Source: Ophiura sarsii
Taxonomy: Eukaryota > Echinodermata > Ophiuroidea > Amphilepidida > Ophiuridae
Length of the DNA: 64,000 nt
Direction of reading: 5' to 3'
Assembly: GCA_035610835.1 (NCBI GenBank)
Contig: CM069447.1
Coordinates: 39,406,057-39,470,056, forward strand
Below the pieces are notes generated by a model. The model was not told the origin of the DNA. It ran no database searches and saw only the letters and a program-made list of their open reading frames with translations. Below, one piece after another: positions 29,827 to 58,752 of the stretch. The position numbers and the translations under genes were made by a program. Each line of letters opens with the position of its first letter. The first letter of the stretch is position 1.

Positions 29827-30855
29827 CGAGGGTCATTCAATAAGTTCTACCTCCTAACTCACAACATCGCTAATATGAATGTCAGCCTAATAACATTTGT
29901 CACGATTAAAGCTCTGAATCATAGCTTCACATTTAGAGTAAATGATAATTGATACCTGTTTTACTTTTGTTATGATGCTATCAAAGCCAGAGAGAGATTT
30001 TGGACAACGGACACAGAAAATTACCCTAAAGATAAATACCTGGTTTTTCGTTTTCTCTCCGTATTACAGATTAGATATAACAGCCCAATTTAAATACTTA
30101 AAATAGAAAACAATAGGTGTTTTCTAAATATAATACTGTATTATCATGTGTTAATAAAATCATAGGCAATATTAACCGTTGTAGGCTTGAAAATAGTATA
30201 ATATCAACTCGAATGTAATGCTACGTCTTTAGCTAACTGGAATACTGCTATTCAGTCAAGTTTTCGTTGTTACAAGTCAAGCCACAAGTGATGCCTCAAG
30301 TGTTAAATCTTAACATGACAGTCACTTCATGAGTTTTCCTTATATACAAACTTTAGAATAGTCAATCAGGTAGTCAAGTGAAATAATTTTTAATATTCGA
30401 TAGACTTAAAATCTATCCATTTGTTCTGTATAATGAAGATCCCTTAGTTCTTATGAAAAGCAAATATGACTTTTGCAACGGTTCTCTTAGAGTTGGGTTA
30501 AAATCAATGGCTGTCCTGGTCTGGTTCTGGCTAATTAGAGGGCATTTTCTCCCAAGAAATCAGTCACTTTTATTGTTTATAGTCTGTTCAAGATATATTT
30601 GTAATATATTTGTAAGAATTGGCTAAATGAATAGCATTAAGGATATATTTGGCTGTCTTTTAGCCGTTTCCGTCGCACTAAATGGACGTTTAGTTTTCAC
30701 TGCATTTCTGGAAAAGTTCAACAACTACTCGGACCGATTTACTATGAATTCGTAGCTGGGATTTCATGCTACAATTGTGGAATATTTCATAAAAGACTGG
30801 CTTATATAATAGCTAAGTTATGAGGTAGGAGGTAGAACTTATTGAATGACCCTCG
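29827..30855. mobile_element. 1.03-kb mariner-like element, copy 1
   Basis: Ends CGAGGGTCATTCAATAAG and its complement, with a TIR extending about 30 bp through TTCTACCTCCT. TA follows the right end. Typical mariner-type terminus. I see no intact transposase. Copy 2 at 40848-41904 is in the opposite orientation. Confidence 0.88.
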
Positions 30856-33660
30856 TATATTAAAATACATAGGAGTTGGGTTCATCAATCAATTGGTTCT
30901 ATTGTGTACAACAATTAGACTCAAGTGGTTCTTGGTCAGCATTCCCTGATTAAATGTTAATTTGAACTCCATTGCAACAATATTTACGGTTTTTATTAAT
31001 CCCATCTAATCAAAAGCGACTTTGTCCTCAAGAGGTGCCCTTGTTTCGGATCTTTGCGTTTTGCATTTGGTTGGAATATTTCAGAGGGGGGATGGCCACT
31101 AAATTGCCCTGCCTCGGCCCCTTACGGCATATAACCCTAAAGCGGTTTGAGCTGTGTGCCTTGGTGTTCTATCTTAAATTTTGTGATTGGCCATATTAAT
31201 GTTCATGCCCGATATTCGTCCAATTGGGTGGCGCGTTTTATTGGGTTTGGTCAATGTCTGGGTTGGAAGTAGTCACTTGCATGTGTTGTAGTTTCTTGTC
31301 TACAGTACGTAGTTAAACCTTCTTAGGACAAATACTTGAGGTTTAAAACCAAAACAAAGTCAATTCACTAATCAGCCACACACAATATGTATAAATGTCC
31401 ATTTATTTTGTCATCATAGTTAACATTATTAGACACATTACTACATACTCTTATGATTGTGTTCCTATATTATTAATTAATAACAACCACATAATGTAGG
31501 TGCAATAATCTATTTTCAATTGATTAATAACGATAATTGCTTTTACACAAAACCACGCACATGAGAAAGATAGAGCACTCCTAAGTTGAATCAGTTCCAA
31601 ATTGGAGAGCCTCCTAACAGCAGCTATTTTAATACAGAAAATGAGCTTAGGTGCATGTAACGCTCACTTTACGCAAGGGCGCTTGAAGTACTTAAGCGTG
31701 TGGTAAGATAAAAACAAATGTAGAACTAAACTCCTAAAAAAGGGTTTGTTTAAAGACCGGATGGTAGAAACGTCGCGATAATAAATACTTTTATACATCG
31801 TAAAAATCATCTTTCCTTGTTTATACTACTTTTAGTGTAATGAAGCCTGCTCCCTCAAAACCAGTAGTTTTTGTTATCACTCCCACCCTAAAATGGATTA
31901 AAAAATATATAATTAAACATCGTTGCAATGAACACTAAAGACGCCAAGAAAATATTAATCACACGGGCGATGGAAACAACTCAAAATCAATATTCCCGTC
32001 ATACGACGCATTCCGCTTGATCTTGTCACATATTATATGAGTTATATGATTTTGATCTAAGTTCCCTGATCTTTCTTATTCAACAGTTGGAGAACACAAA
32101 ATCACGTGCTCAGAGGGAGAATTATACATGCCGGACTCAGTATGAATGCATTTCCTCGTTAAGTTTTCAGCATAAACAGACACTTTCCGTCCCTAATTTG
32201 ACCTCTTTCCTGACCCTCTATTTTTCCAGTGATATGAAAATAAAAATGCACAATGTTTATTAAATATAAGCTTATGTAAGCAGAACAATATCAGGGATTA
32301 AACAATACAAAAACATACTAATGTTACAGTGTCAAAAATTAAGCATGAGCGAATAGGTTGGCCCGGTCATCCAGGTACTTTTTACCATTTGCCGTTGACA
32401 ACCAACCAGCCGTTTTAATTAACTACCTATCAGTTTTACGCTCTACTCGACCATATCCAAGGGATCGTTTTACACTTTCACGGCATGTGACGTCACTCCG
32501 GAACGACCTATATAACCAATTTTCCTAATACTGTATCAAATAAAATATACTAAATATACTACAGCAAGCATGCACACACAGGCACAAGTGAATTTAGGTC
32601 TATGCAAGACACTAAGGTAGGTATATAATTACATACAAATCTATCATGATTTCCGCAGCCAAACGTATAGTGTGACTGTACTATATACACTTTACATACA
32701 GGGTGAGTCAAAAGATTCAGGTCTTGATTTCAATTAATTTGTAATCTAATTTTGTATAGGGTGAATCAAAATATTCAGGTATTGATTTCAATTATTTTGT
32801 AATAACAAAAATTGATCCATTTAAATGAAATGCGTAACAGGCACATATTGTTAGCTTTAACCAAATTGTTATTTCTTTCACATCGGTTTTTCCTAATGAG
32901 AGATACATGTACATGTATGTATGTGCATTTCCCAAAAAGAGGTGAAATCAAATCCAACTTGCTTCACAGAATCACTGTGAGGCCAAAAAAATGTTTGCTT
33001 GTCCATAGATGGGTCAAAAAAATTTGGGTCGGTAGGGCGTAAAATTATTATTATTATTATTATTTTTAACATTGGTTTTCTGGCCCTATCCTACAAACAC
33101 AAAAACAAGCATGCACCATTTTGAGCCTTATCAATAGCAGGCTTATGGCAATGGTTAATTTTAGCATGGTTTAGCCCACATTTGATTTGAAATAACCATC
33201 ACATTTATACCCCATGACCCACAGCATAGCATTAGAAACTTTTACCTTCAGATCCTAATTACTACAGTATTAAGTTTTATTCTGTTCAAAAGTATAACTT
33301 TTATCATGTACCATTTCTGAATTATTTGGTCCTTAACATGGAGGTGACATGAAAAGGATATTGGCTCACATGAGGAGTAACGTAGGGTTCAATATAGGTC
33401 ATTCAAATGAATGTTTTAAAAAATTCAAAAAAAACCAACTTTTTAAAAAAAGTTTTTTTCTGACCAGTCGGGACTGCCTCTCACAGTCGGTCGGACGAGG
33501 ACAAGCAAACAACTTTTTTTTCTGGGCCTGACAGTTAATATTTAAAACGTTCACATTTTGAATGCGACTCGAGATGCATCCATCCCGTCTGAAAACCATA
33601 TACGGAAAGAGTTAATGTGCTCGCCCCTGGTCAAAATCATCTTGCGATCTTGATGCATGT

Positions 33661-33914
33661 CACTGCAAATTATGAGCGTTTACTTTTGGACAAACTAAAA
33701 GTAAACTCAAAAGTAAACGCAATACTAAACACTTATGTGAGCCCAACAACTCAAAAGTAAACGCAATACTAAACACTTATGTGAGCCCAACAACTCAAAA
33801 GTAAACATTTTTAGTTTTGCGTTTACTTTTACGTTTACTTTTGTGTTTAGAATTGCGTTTACTTTTGAGTTTACTTTTAGTTTGTCCAATAGTAAACGCT
33901 CATAATTTGCAGTG
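33661..33914. mobile_element. CACTA-like MITE, copy 1
   Basis: 254 bp with ends CACTGCAAATTATGAGCG / its complement, and 3-bp TGT repeats on both sides. CACTR ends with a 3-bp target repeat fit CACTA/EnSpm-type elements. Internal AAAAGTAAACGC motifs recur. Second copy 52069-52416. Confidence 0.87.
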
Positions 33915-34571
33915 TGTATTGCGATAGAAATTCATCTTTTGGCTGTGTCTCAGTTCTTGTACTGGAAGACAATCCCTCACCATATTGGCAAATTCAAGGC
34001 CAAAATTATCTCGCTGTTATGCTGCGGCTACCATGATACAAGTACATGTATATATACCAGACCTAAGACCAGTCTTCTATTGATTACACACAAGCAATTA
34101 GTTCATACTTTGCATTTATTGGCCTCAATATCTATTCACATCTATAAAAATAATAAAACATCTACGGAAATCATTTTACTTTCCCTCATTTCAAAGAAAT
34201 CATTCCTCATCGTCATCGCCTCCTATTCCAAGCTTTTAACATTCACACATTTGTTGTTTTTAATTACGCAGATTCAAGATTGAAATACCATTTTTCCAAT
34301 AGTGAAATCCTACTATCACCAGAGATAAGATTTACCCTATTAGAAAGAAACCAATAGGCCTAGCTGGATCATTTAACAAGATTAACACATTTTTCATCAA
34401 GGCATTTTCTTCCCTCTTATTCTTCATCATAAACAAAAAGGCACTCATCTATAAATTTGAAAAGTGTAACATAAATATAACCTATTTGTAAAATCAATGA
34501 TTGAACCCTTACATTTGTCCACAATTCCATTCATAACTTTCTTATATCACTCCCTGGTGTTTGGTGCGCAC

Positions 34572-34862
34572 TAAGAGGAGAGTCCAGCCCTTTTATGGCA
34601 AAAGAATGTATCTTATATATGTAGTTTCCTAACAGTATACTTCCTTTTAACATGATCAAAGTTAGCTTTTTTCTCCTTAAAACATGTATGGTAAAAGGCA
34701 GTATGTTACTTTTATTGTCTTTACAAGTTGCAACCTTTTCCTAAGTGAGGATTATTGAACCAAGTTAACACAATCCATGTTAAAAGGAAGTATATCATGA
34801 GGAAAGTACATATAAGATACGTCCTTTTGCCATAAAAGGGCTGAGATGCTCTTGGTATTAAC
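34572..34862. repeat. Foldback element
   Basis: CCAGCCCTTTTATGGCAAAA near 34585 is inverted as TTTTGCCATAAAAGGGCT near 34830, with further paired blocks (ATACTTCCTTTTAACATG / CATGTTAAAAGGAAGTAT). Confidence 0.85.
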
Positions 34863-34918
34863 ATCCCTTGAATTTCTTTTGCTCCTGTCAGGTAATAAAT
34901 TCCTGTGGCGTGTCCAAG

Positions 34919-34946
34919 GGGGGGGGGGGGGGGGGGGGGGGGGGGG
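34919..34946. repeat. Poly(G) homopolymer
   Basis: An uninterrupted run of G of about 28 bases. It produces false proline-rich ORFs on the minus strand. Confidence 0.95.
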
Positions 34947-35165
34947 TACATGGCTCCCCACCTCTATCCCATTTTAAGATGTCTTTCAGGGGAATCGAAA
35001 CTAAATTAGTTTATACATCCAGGAATATCATTTTAAAGCCTGTTTAAAACCAAAATGTACCTTAATTATGGCCAAATTAATGTAAATAGTGCGCACATGT
35101 TTTCAAGGAACAGATAATCTGGCAAAATTATGTGAAGTCATTTGGGAGAATGGAAGTTCTGCACG

Positions 35166-35187
35166 CCCCCCCCCCCCCCCCCCCCCC
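35166..35187. repeat. Poly(C) homopolymer
   Basis: A run of C followed by ACCCCACCACCACC. Mononucleotide tract, length possibly unreliable. Confidence 0.95.
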
Positions 35188-36103
35188 ACCCCACCACCAC
35201 CTCACTTTTAAAGTCCTGTTTTAAAATCGCTATTTCCCATATGATACAATTTGTGTATTCAATACCAATTTCAAATACAGAAACTTGTATCACAATTTTG
35301 GCTCCCATGTAGGAATATTTTGGGTGCAAATTGCAATGTCATGCAGGGAATTTCAAGGGCTGTTTACTACAAATACCAATGCAGCATCATGTTCATCTAG
35401 CAATAATTATACATAATAAAATACACACAAATAATTAAGATTTTTTGAGCAAGCATAAATTAACATTCATTGATGGCTACACAGTGCAATTACGACAGAC
35501 ATGCAACATAATTCTAAATGTACTGATGTTATAACAAATTTACCTTAGGCTATATTTTAAATAAAATGGTTTTGTCTCAAAGCTGCTGCGCACGTTAGTT
35601 AATTGGTGCGCGTTAGAAAAAAATCTTCTTTTTTTCATTTTTTTTTCTAGAAAAAACCGCATTCTGCATTAGGTTTTGGAAAACTGAAGAGCTTTAAGAC
35701 AAGATTTTTTTAATATTATTGCCTTAATCATGGACAAATTATTCATAAAACATAGCTAAGAAAAGATTTATCTTTGTATCACCTTTAAGTTGGCAAGTGA
35801 CGCTATCATGGGTTTTTTTCTGATTATAAGCGCATCATTTCTCGCCAGTTCTACCATTCTTCTTTGATGGTGTGGGTGCAAGTTAATTATATTGATCACT
35901 GGATATGCACTGATTATAGGTCAATAAATGTGTATGTGCTGTTTCAATAAGAGAAATTAGACAAATCAATGCACATGCGCTGATGTGTGAATATTGTGAG
36001 CATCAACATTAGCGCAAGTGCATTGATTTTGTCTAAATTTTCAAGAAATAAAACATACGCATGCATTGACCTAGACACTGTACACAACACTATACAAATC
36101 AAA

Positions 36104-36240
36104 ATTCACAATTTGAGCATAATTTTGATCTATGTAAAAAAGAATAAAAACATGTTAACAAGTTTGCTAACACCCGCAGTGAAAATCGGCGAACCCGCGA
36201 TTCCTGAACAACGAATCAAAACAAAGCGTGTGGCGTGCGC
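36104..36240 (+). repeat. Uninterrupted copy of the LINE target repeat
   Basis: CACAATTTGAGCATAATTTT runs straight into ACATGTTAACAAGTTTGCTA and on through GGCGAACCCGCGATTCCTG; the same unit at 20547-21970 is split by the minus-strand LINE. Confidence 0.88.
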
Positions 36241-37067
36241 ATTGAGAAGGAAAGATAATTGCGCCTACATGTACATGTACATGTTGGCTATACACTACAT
36301 GTACATGTGCATATTTCATATGTGCATGTTTCAGAAACAAATATTTGGCATAAATAAATATGATTTTAAATCAAGCACAAATTAGTAGATTATATAGTAT
36401 TAATGATAGATGTACAAATATTATTTGCCAGGCAACATTGTTACGTCTGCAGATATTCCAATTTGTATTGTTCATGAACTTGAATACTAAATATAATTTA
36501 TTTTATCATTTAATTGGTTAATGAATTGGTTACGAGGATTAAGTGCAGTTTATTGTATTCTTGTGTCACAAAAAAAAATTCTCTCAATTTTATACAAGAC
36601 ACTTTTTTAAAAGATACAACAAAATATTGATTTGCCCAATATGACCTAAATCTCAGCGCGATTTAAATGCTAATTATACCAAAATGTACTTCTGCGCAAA
36701 CTGTAAAACCACTTTAATTTCGCTAAGGATTTGATTTCAAGAAGGGATGTAGATTCGCAAAATTAAATACCCGCGAAACTGACAATTTTGCATTGAAAGA
36801 AACAAGTACAATTTCCAGATTTGCAAAAATGAAATTTTAGCTAAAATAGCAGTAATTTTAAATTTGCAAAATAATGTATCCGCAAAATTATAGTGTTTTT
36901 AGAGTATACGGTCTATAACATCTACAATGTATATGACACAATATTGTTAGATTCATTACTCTTCTAGCCTGATTAATGATTATTTATATACACAGCTACA
37001 TTGTACAAGATACGCCATTGATGCATATTGTGCATATTTTCAAGCATACAGCGCGAGTGTGCACGCA

Positions 37068-37448
37068 TTAAAGGCATATTATGTGATCTTTTCTAGAGAG
37101 CGCCCTCTATTCATGATTTTTTTTAGAAAGTAGATTTTCTTGCAGATTTACATTTCTGATCATAAATCGTACATACATTCCAAGTTACAGAACGATACGA
37201 TTCCTAATTACCTCAAAATCATGGTTTTAGAGTGAATTTAGAGTGAAAATATAAACGGTTGTGTTATCCCGACAGTTTATTTTTACTCTAAAACCATGAT
37301 TTTGAAGTAATTAAGAATCGTATCGCCCTGTAACTTGGAATGTATTACGATTTATGATCAGAAATGTAAATCTGCAAGAAAATCTGCTTTCAATTTTTTT
37401 TTTGATGTTGAGGGCGTTCCCTGAAAAGATCACATATTATACCTTTAA
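37068..37448. mobile_element. TTAA-flanked long hairpin element
   Basis: Arms of about 170 bp starting AAAGGCATATTATGTGATC and closing with GATCACATATTATACCTTT, flanked by TTAA at 37068 and 37445. It includes CAAAATCATGGTTTTAGAG / CTCTAAAACCATGATTTTG. The loop is only about 40 bp. A single related arm lies near 55690-55850. Confidence 0.9.
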
Positions 37449-37726
37449 GCAGTAAGCTATTCCACAATTGTTCATGCAATTATCAATTAGACCGTACCAT
37501 GTTGCAGGTTATAGGACTCTGTAATCACAATATGATTTGAAGCAGCCTTTTGTCCCTATTGTATTCTTAATAGTTCATCAAATATAATTGGCCTCCATCA
37601 AAAAACTGAGTTTGCCTACGAAATTGTCCTTTTTGACGTGATTGGTCACAATTGTTCATTCTATTATCAATAAGACTGTAGTACAGTAGTTATGCACAAA
37701 TCAGAGCGCAGAAACTGAAACATGTA

Positions 37727-38172
37727 GGGCCGTATTCTCGTACTAAACACGGTTTTAGCTTAAAACCGTGTTTAACTAAACGCGTGTTTAACTTAAACGT
37801 GAGTTTATCCTTTAAACGACGTGTTTAACAAAACACAATTTTAATCTCTGCAAATCTCATTCCCAGAGTGGTCCTTCATTGGTTGGAGACAGGTATTTAA
37901 TTCATTGTGGCCCTAATGGAGTACAATAAATATCGACCGAATGCCTTAAATACACGGTACTTTTAAAGACTACGCGATCCGCACGTCAGTTTGCACCAGG
38001 CACAGATGAGTGATCATTCTCAAGGCATACAGTTGGTGCACGAGTTTAGTTAAACATGCATTAAACTACCCCCGTACCCATGTTTAAAGTTAGATCAACG
38101 CTGTATCTAAAGTCAAAGTTAGACGCGTGTTTAGCTTAAAACTGTGTTTAACTACGTATGAGAATACGGCCC
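37727..38172. mobile_element. GGGCCGTATTCTC TIR element
   Basis: 446 bp, ends GGGCCGTATTCTCGTA / TATGAGAATACGGCCC, with GTA on both sides as a likely 3-bp target repeat. Inside are clusters of GTGTTTAACTAAAC-like motifs in both orientations. No ORF. Confidence 0.87.
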
Positions 38173-38533
38173 GTAGAGTACATTGTTAAAATGGCTAATC
38201 AGCACTCATGTAAATGTTGATATGTTCACAATAGTACTCCTTTGCGGCAGTACTGCCATTATTCACACATTGTGTGCATTGATGGTTTTACAAATATCTC
38301 TCAAATCCTAACAACACACATTTATATTGACCTGAATATACAGTGCACTGTATACATCCAGGTTTTTACTTTTGGTGTGCAACATTTAAAACTCACATAT
38401 TATTGTAAAGATTGCAAGCCTCACATATATAATCATTGATCATAACATCCATGGATTTACTTTACTATATCAAACATAGGCAAGATTCGATTGCACATGT
38501 CCTATTGTACATTTTTATTTGGAACCATAAGAT

Positions 38534-38748
38534 TTAACCCCCTGAGAACTACCGGCCGATTGGTCAGAAAGATAGATACTTCATTTATTGCACCAATCAG
38601 AGACAGTGTTAGAATAATTGTATCCCTGATAAAGATTGGAGTGAAATATTTTACAAGCTGCATTTTAATTGGCTATTCAAATGAGTATATCTTGCAATAA
38701 ACCAATCAGAACCACTGTTAAATAGGCCGGTAGTGCCCAGGGGGTTAA
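38534..38748. mobile_element. TTAA-flanked MITE, uninterrupted copy
   Basis: TTAACCCCCTGAGAACTACC to CCCAGGGGGTTAA. Close relative of 19390-19803 but without the nested element. Confidence 0.9.
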
Positions 38749-40847
38749 AAACTGTATCCGATGCGCCACTTTTGTTTTTCCACCATGGGGACAAATTTGA
38801 AGTTGTATCCGGTATTTTCCGGATAATGTGCATGATGACCAACCAGAAATCATCGCTCTTTCTGCATAATTTAAAATCTGCCAACGTTGCATTTGTTCTT
38901 TTTCGTGCAGTTGCGAAAAATACGGACATATCTCAACATTTCCCCCGATGATGGAAATTTAAAACGACGCCTGTTACACATTTTGTACCGGATCTTTTTT
39001 TTTAAATCTATGTTTTTGTAAATACACCCAGATTTTGTCCACATGCTTTGTACACAAATCCTTAAATTTACACCCAGTTTTTGAATTTACACACCTTCAA
39101 ATCCTGTCTATAGAAACAAAACATGTGTGCATTTGAGTGCATGTATTTTGCGCTTGTTTCTTATGCGTATTCGTTGATCGAGAATTATTTGTTTAACTGC
39201 ATAACTTAGAACTATTTCACGCATCGATATCAGCCGCATTTACATACAGATCTATTTGACGCAGGGTGGAGATACATAGCTTCAAACTTAGTTATTGCTT
39301 GATCAATTGTTGGTTTATCATTGGTGTAAGACAAAACAGATTAAACTAGCACAAAATATTCTATTGACTGATTAGGCTATATTAAAAAAAATCATTTGTC
39401 TCAAAGCTCTCGCACGCGTTAGTTAATTGGTGCGCGTAAGAAGAAAAAAAACCCAGAAAAATCCCAAAGTTTCACCGATTTTTCATTGATCACATCATTT
39501 TAAATACAAAAGGTCACTTTTACAAGGATTTCAATATTTTATATTTATAAAAATTAAAATTAAAAAAACGTATTTCGCATAAGGTTTTGAAAAACTGAAG
39601 AGCTTTGATGAGACAAAAGATTTTTTAAATTATAGCCTTAAAGGATTATACTTGTAATATACAGCTTTATTCCAAGATGGGGTCTTTGCACTTATGAATG
39701 TCTTACACCAAGGATATAATCAATTTGTCCACAGATCTCTATGAGGAATTCACATGGGATATTGTGGGAATATCAGCTTATTAATATTTCCTTTAAAAAC
39801 TGGCACTGTAATGACATCAACCATCCTAAGTGTTGCATATGAATAGAAGAAGCGAACATAAATTTACCAAGTACATGTAACAATTTTATTAATACAAAGA
39901 TGATGATGTACTTTGTACCCTATAGTGTAAACGTTGAGCAATGATTTACTGAGTGAATTTATGGCATTATTTTGTTTAAGTCAATTGAGCACACAAATTC
40001 AACATTTTCAATCAACAACAAAACAATTGCTCCCTATGTCCAGATAAATGTAGAGCTACTGCTTTCAATTGAAATTCAATTTAAGAGATCAATAATTTCA
40101 AAATCATATCATATCCTTTTTTGTAGTGCCCAGTGTCTGGATCAAAATCTGATCTAAGACACTGGATTAGGAAAATTCTAACATTAGGAAATGTTATGGT
40201 CGAAGACTAAAACAACTGCAGTATGCACTCTGACAGGGTCTTAGCCAGAGTTCAGCGACTGCCCGTCCAATTTATCAGAAGAGCCTGTCCAGAAATTGAC
40301 CTTAAAACACAAATCAACCTGTTTGCAACCACTATGAGGTTGCCAGGTTCAAATATGTGCTGTTTTAATATTGATGTGTTTGTCAGAACCAGTTTCAAGT
40401 TCAATAAAATCCATTTTTTAGAAGATCACATAGATCTGTCAATTCCCTTTTAAATTCTGCCCATCCTGAAAGTATTCTGCTCGTCAAGATGACAGGTGGA
40501 TGGGTCTCTGGCTAAGATCCTGACTCACATTTAGCTAGACTGATATATGCCAGAATATATCATAGCAGACATCATTTCCATTAAATGATCAAAAAGTAAA
40601 CACAGCTTGTATGTCAGTGATAAAAAACAACAAAAGGCAACATAATTCATTTTCTACATAATGACATATAAAAAGATAAAACTAGACATGGCTGGTTATT
40701 ACTAATACTGTATAGCCTCAAATACAAAGAATAAGCAACATTCTCATTCATTGATACAGACACAAATGTCTTGCGTTGACCGGCAATATCTTGTTTATCA
40801 TCCCGTAACTGATGTGCGCATGCTCATAACAAGTCAAATGTGTTGTA

Positions 40848-41904
40848 CGAGGGTCATTCAATAAGTTCTACCTCCTACCTCATAACTTTATTATTATATG
40901 AGCCAGTCTAATCAAATATCACACGATTGTAGCTTGGAACCTCAGCTACAAATCCAATGTAAATTGATCTGAGTACTGGTTGTACTTTTCCGGACATGCA
41001 GTGAGAACCAAACCTCGATTTAGTGTGACGGAAACGGATGAAAAACAGCAAAATATCGCCGAAGTGCTTTTCTATTGTCCTATTGTAAGAGGCAAAACAT
41101 ACCTATCGGTCAATTATAACCGTTGTAAATGTCAGATATCTCTTTAACAGACTATAAACAATAAAGTTGACAGATTGGTTTGGAAAAATATGCCCTCTGA
41201 TTAGCCAGATCCAGGTCAGGGCAACCATTCAGCTTACCCCTCCCCTAGAGAACCCTATAAAAGTCATATTTGACTTTCATGAGGACTAAGTGATCTTCAA
41301 TATATCAAACTAAATGGAGGGATTTAAAGTCTGTCAAAGCTGTAATTTTCTATCATTGACTACCTGAGTGACTATTCTAAAGGTTGCACATAAGTAAAAC
41401 TCATAAAGTGACTATTATGGTAAAGATTTAACATTCGAGGCATCATTGTGGCTAAGTTGTAACAACAAACATTTGACTAATGGTAGTATTCTGGTATGCC
41501 AAAGGCATAGCAATACATTTGAGTTGATAGTACACTATTTGCAAGCCTACAAGAGTTATTATTGTTTACAATCTTATCTAAACATGATAATACTGTAATA
41601 TATTCAGATATTATTCATTCATTTCCATTTTCAGTATTTAAATCATGCTCTTATATCTAACCATACATTACGAAAAAACACCCGAAAACATGTGTATATT
41701 TTTAAGGTAATTTTCTGTGTCCGTTGTCCAAAATCTCTCTCTGGCTTTGACCGCGTCATAACAAAAGTAAAACAGATATCAATTATCATTTACTACACAT
41801 TTGTAGCTATGATTCGGAGCTATAATCATGACAAATGTCATGAGGTTGACATTAATATTAGCGATGTTATGAGGGAGGAGGTAGAACTTATTGAATGACC
41901 CTCG
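40848..41904. mobile_element. 1.06-kb mariner-like element, copy 2
   Basis: Ends CGAGGGTCATTCAATAAG and its complement, flanked by TA at 40846-40847 and 41905-41906. The internal sequence is the reverse of copy 1 at 29827-30855. No intact transposase seen. Confidence 0.9.
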
Positions 41905-42356
41905 TAGTACGACATATGGTTTATTCCATACGGCACAATAAAAAAGACATAGCCAGTTGACCATCCTTCTTAACGGATGACATATTGCTTCAATAAAGCG
42001 TCACATACATGTACCCTGATGACGAGTCTAGAAGTTGCTGATCCCACGATGCAAGTGATCGTTACACGTTTGAGTCTTCAAGTGAAACGTGTAACATTGA
42101 ATTGCATGGAATGGTCATGCAATCACTATCACACTCATGTGTCAGAAATATCTCTGCATCAATCCTCGGATCAATAATCATTATCAGCATCTAAGCTTCA
42201 ATAGGATTATATCATTGGTAGGGTATTCATCTGTGGCAGAGTTTGATAATTAAGTGTTGGTTGTTCATATAATATATAACATTATAAAAAGAGTTGGCAT
42301 GATTCCTCAACGCATATAGCAACTATCCAGGTTAATTGGATTTTATCACAGTATAG

Positions 42357-43222
42357 CCAGCTCAATATATCTCTGCACCCAGCCTCCAAATCAGCAGTTT
42401 ATACTGCTCATATAAATATACCATTAGTGAGGTACTGGACTCCGGCGTAGAGTTTAATCTCTGCATCCAGCCTCCAACCGTTATAGTGAGGTGCTGGAAT
42501 CCACCGTAGAGTTTATTCTCTGCATCTAGCCTCCAATCGTTATAGGGAGGTGCTGGAATCCGCCGTAGAGTTTATTCTCTGCATCTAGCCTCCAATCGTT
42601 ATAGTGAGGTGCTGGAATCCGCCGTAGAGTTTAATCTCTGCATCCAGCCTCCAACCGTTATAGTGAGGTGCTGGAATCCGCCGTAGAGTTTATTCTCTGC
42701 ATCTAGCCTCCAATCGTTATAGTGAGGTGCTGGAATCCGCCGTAGAATTTAATCTTGCATCCAGCCTCCAACCGTTCACAAGGTGCTGGAATCCGCCGTA
42801 GAGTTTTATCTCTGCATCCAGCCTCCACATCAGCGGCTTTCATTGCTCATATAATTATGCCGTAAGTGAGGTACTGGAATCCGTCACAGAGTTTAATCTC
42901 TGCAGTCTGCATCCAGCCTCCAACCGTTAGTGAGGTGCTGGAATCCATCATAGGGTTTAATCTCTGCATCCAGCCTCAACATCAGCGGCTTTCATTGCTC
43001 ATACAAATATGCTGTTAGTGGGGTACTGGAATCTGTTATAGAGTTTAATCTCTTCATCTAGCCTCCAACCATTGGTGAGGTGCTGGAATCCGTCGTAGAG
43101 TTTAATCTCTGCACCCAGCCTCCTCATCAGCGGCTTTCATTGCTCATACAAATATGCTGTACTGGAATCCGGCGTAGAGTTTAATCTCTGCATCCAGCCT
43201 CCACATCATCGGCTTTCATTGC
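42357..43222 (-). repeat. Minisatellite derived from the last coding bases of PI4KB
   Basis: About a dozen units share, on the minus strand, AAACTCTACGRCGGATTCCA and ACCTCACTAACGG, which are the codons for KLYDGF and YLTNG just before the PI4KB stop. Long units also carry the stop-proximal 3' UTR (ATGAGCAATGAAAGCC); short 59-bp units (42447-42742, six in a row at exact 59-bp spacing) lack it. The array joins the true coding end at 43223-43273. It probably lies in the 3' UTR. Three units contain AATAAA on the minus strand. Confidence 0.92.
42512..42694 (-). promoter_or_regulatory. Repeated AATAAA hexamers within the minisatellite
   Basis: TTTATT on the plus strand at 42512, 42571 and 42689 gives AATAAA on the PI4KB strand, 529-706 bp beyond the stop. 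They arise from a G/A-to-T variant of the unit. Candidate polyadenylation signals only; no transcript evidence. Confidence 0.35.

Positions 43223-58752
<15,530 letters not shown>

Larger units (their letters stand above)
30858..40845. other. Intergenic, no gene found
   Basis: AT-rich DNA with no credible coding exon. Recognisable contents: a CACTA-like MITE (33661-33914), foldback (34572-34862), G and C homopolymers (34920, 35167), related T-rich repeats (35540-35760 and 39370-39650), an empty copy of the LINE target repeat (36104-36240), a TTAA-flanked hairpin (37068-37448), a TIR element (37727-38172) and a TTAA-flanked MITE (38534-38748). 30860-32690 and 39660-40840 show nothing I recognise. 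Confidence 0.6.

Noticed and set aside
34721..34961. Proline-rich ORFs
   Set aside because: Translation of the poly(G) tract.
42357..43222. CRISPR-like array of direct repeats
   Set aside because: No unique spacers; units are contiguous minisatellite copies of PI4KB sequence in an animal genome.
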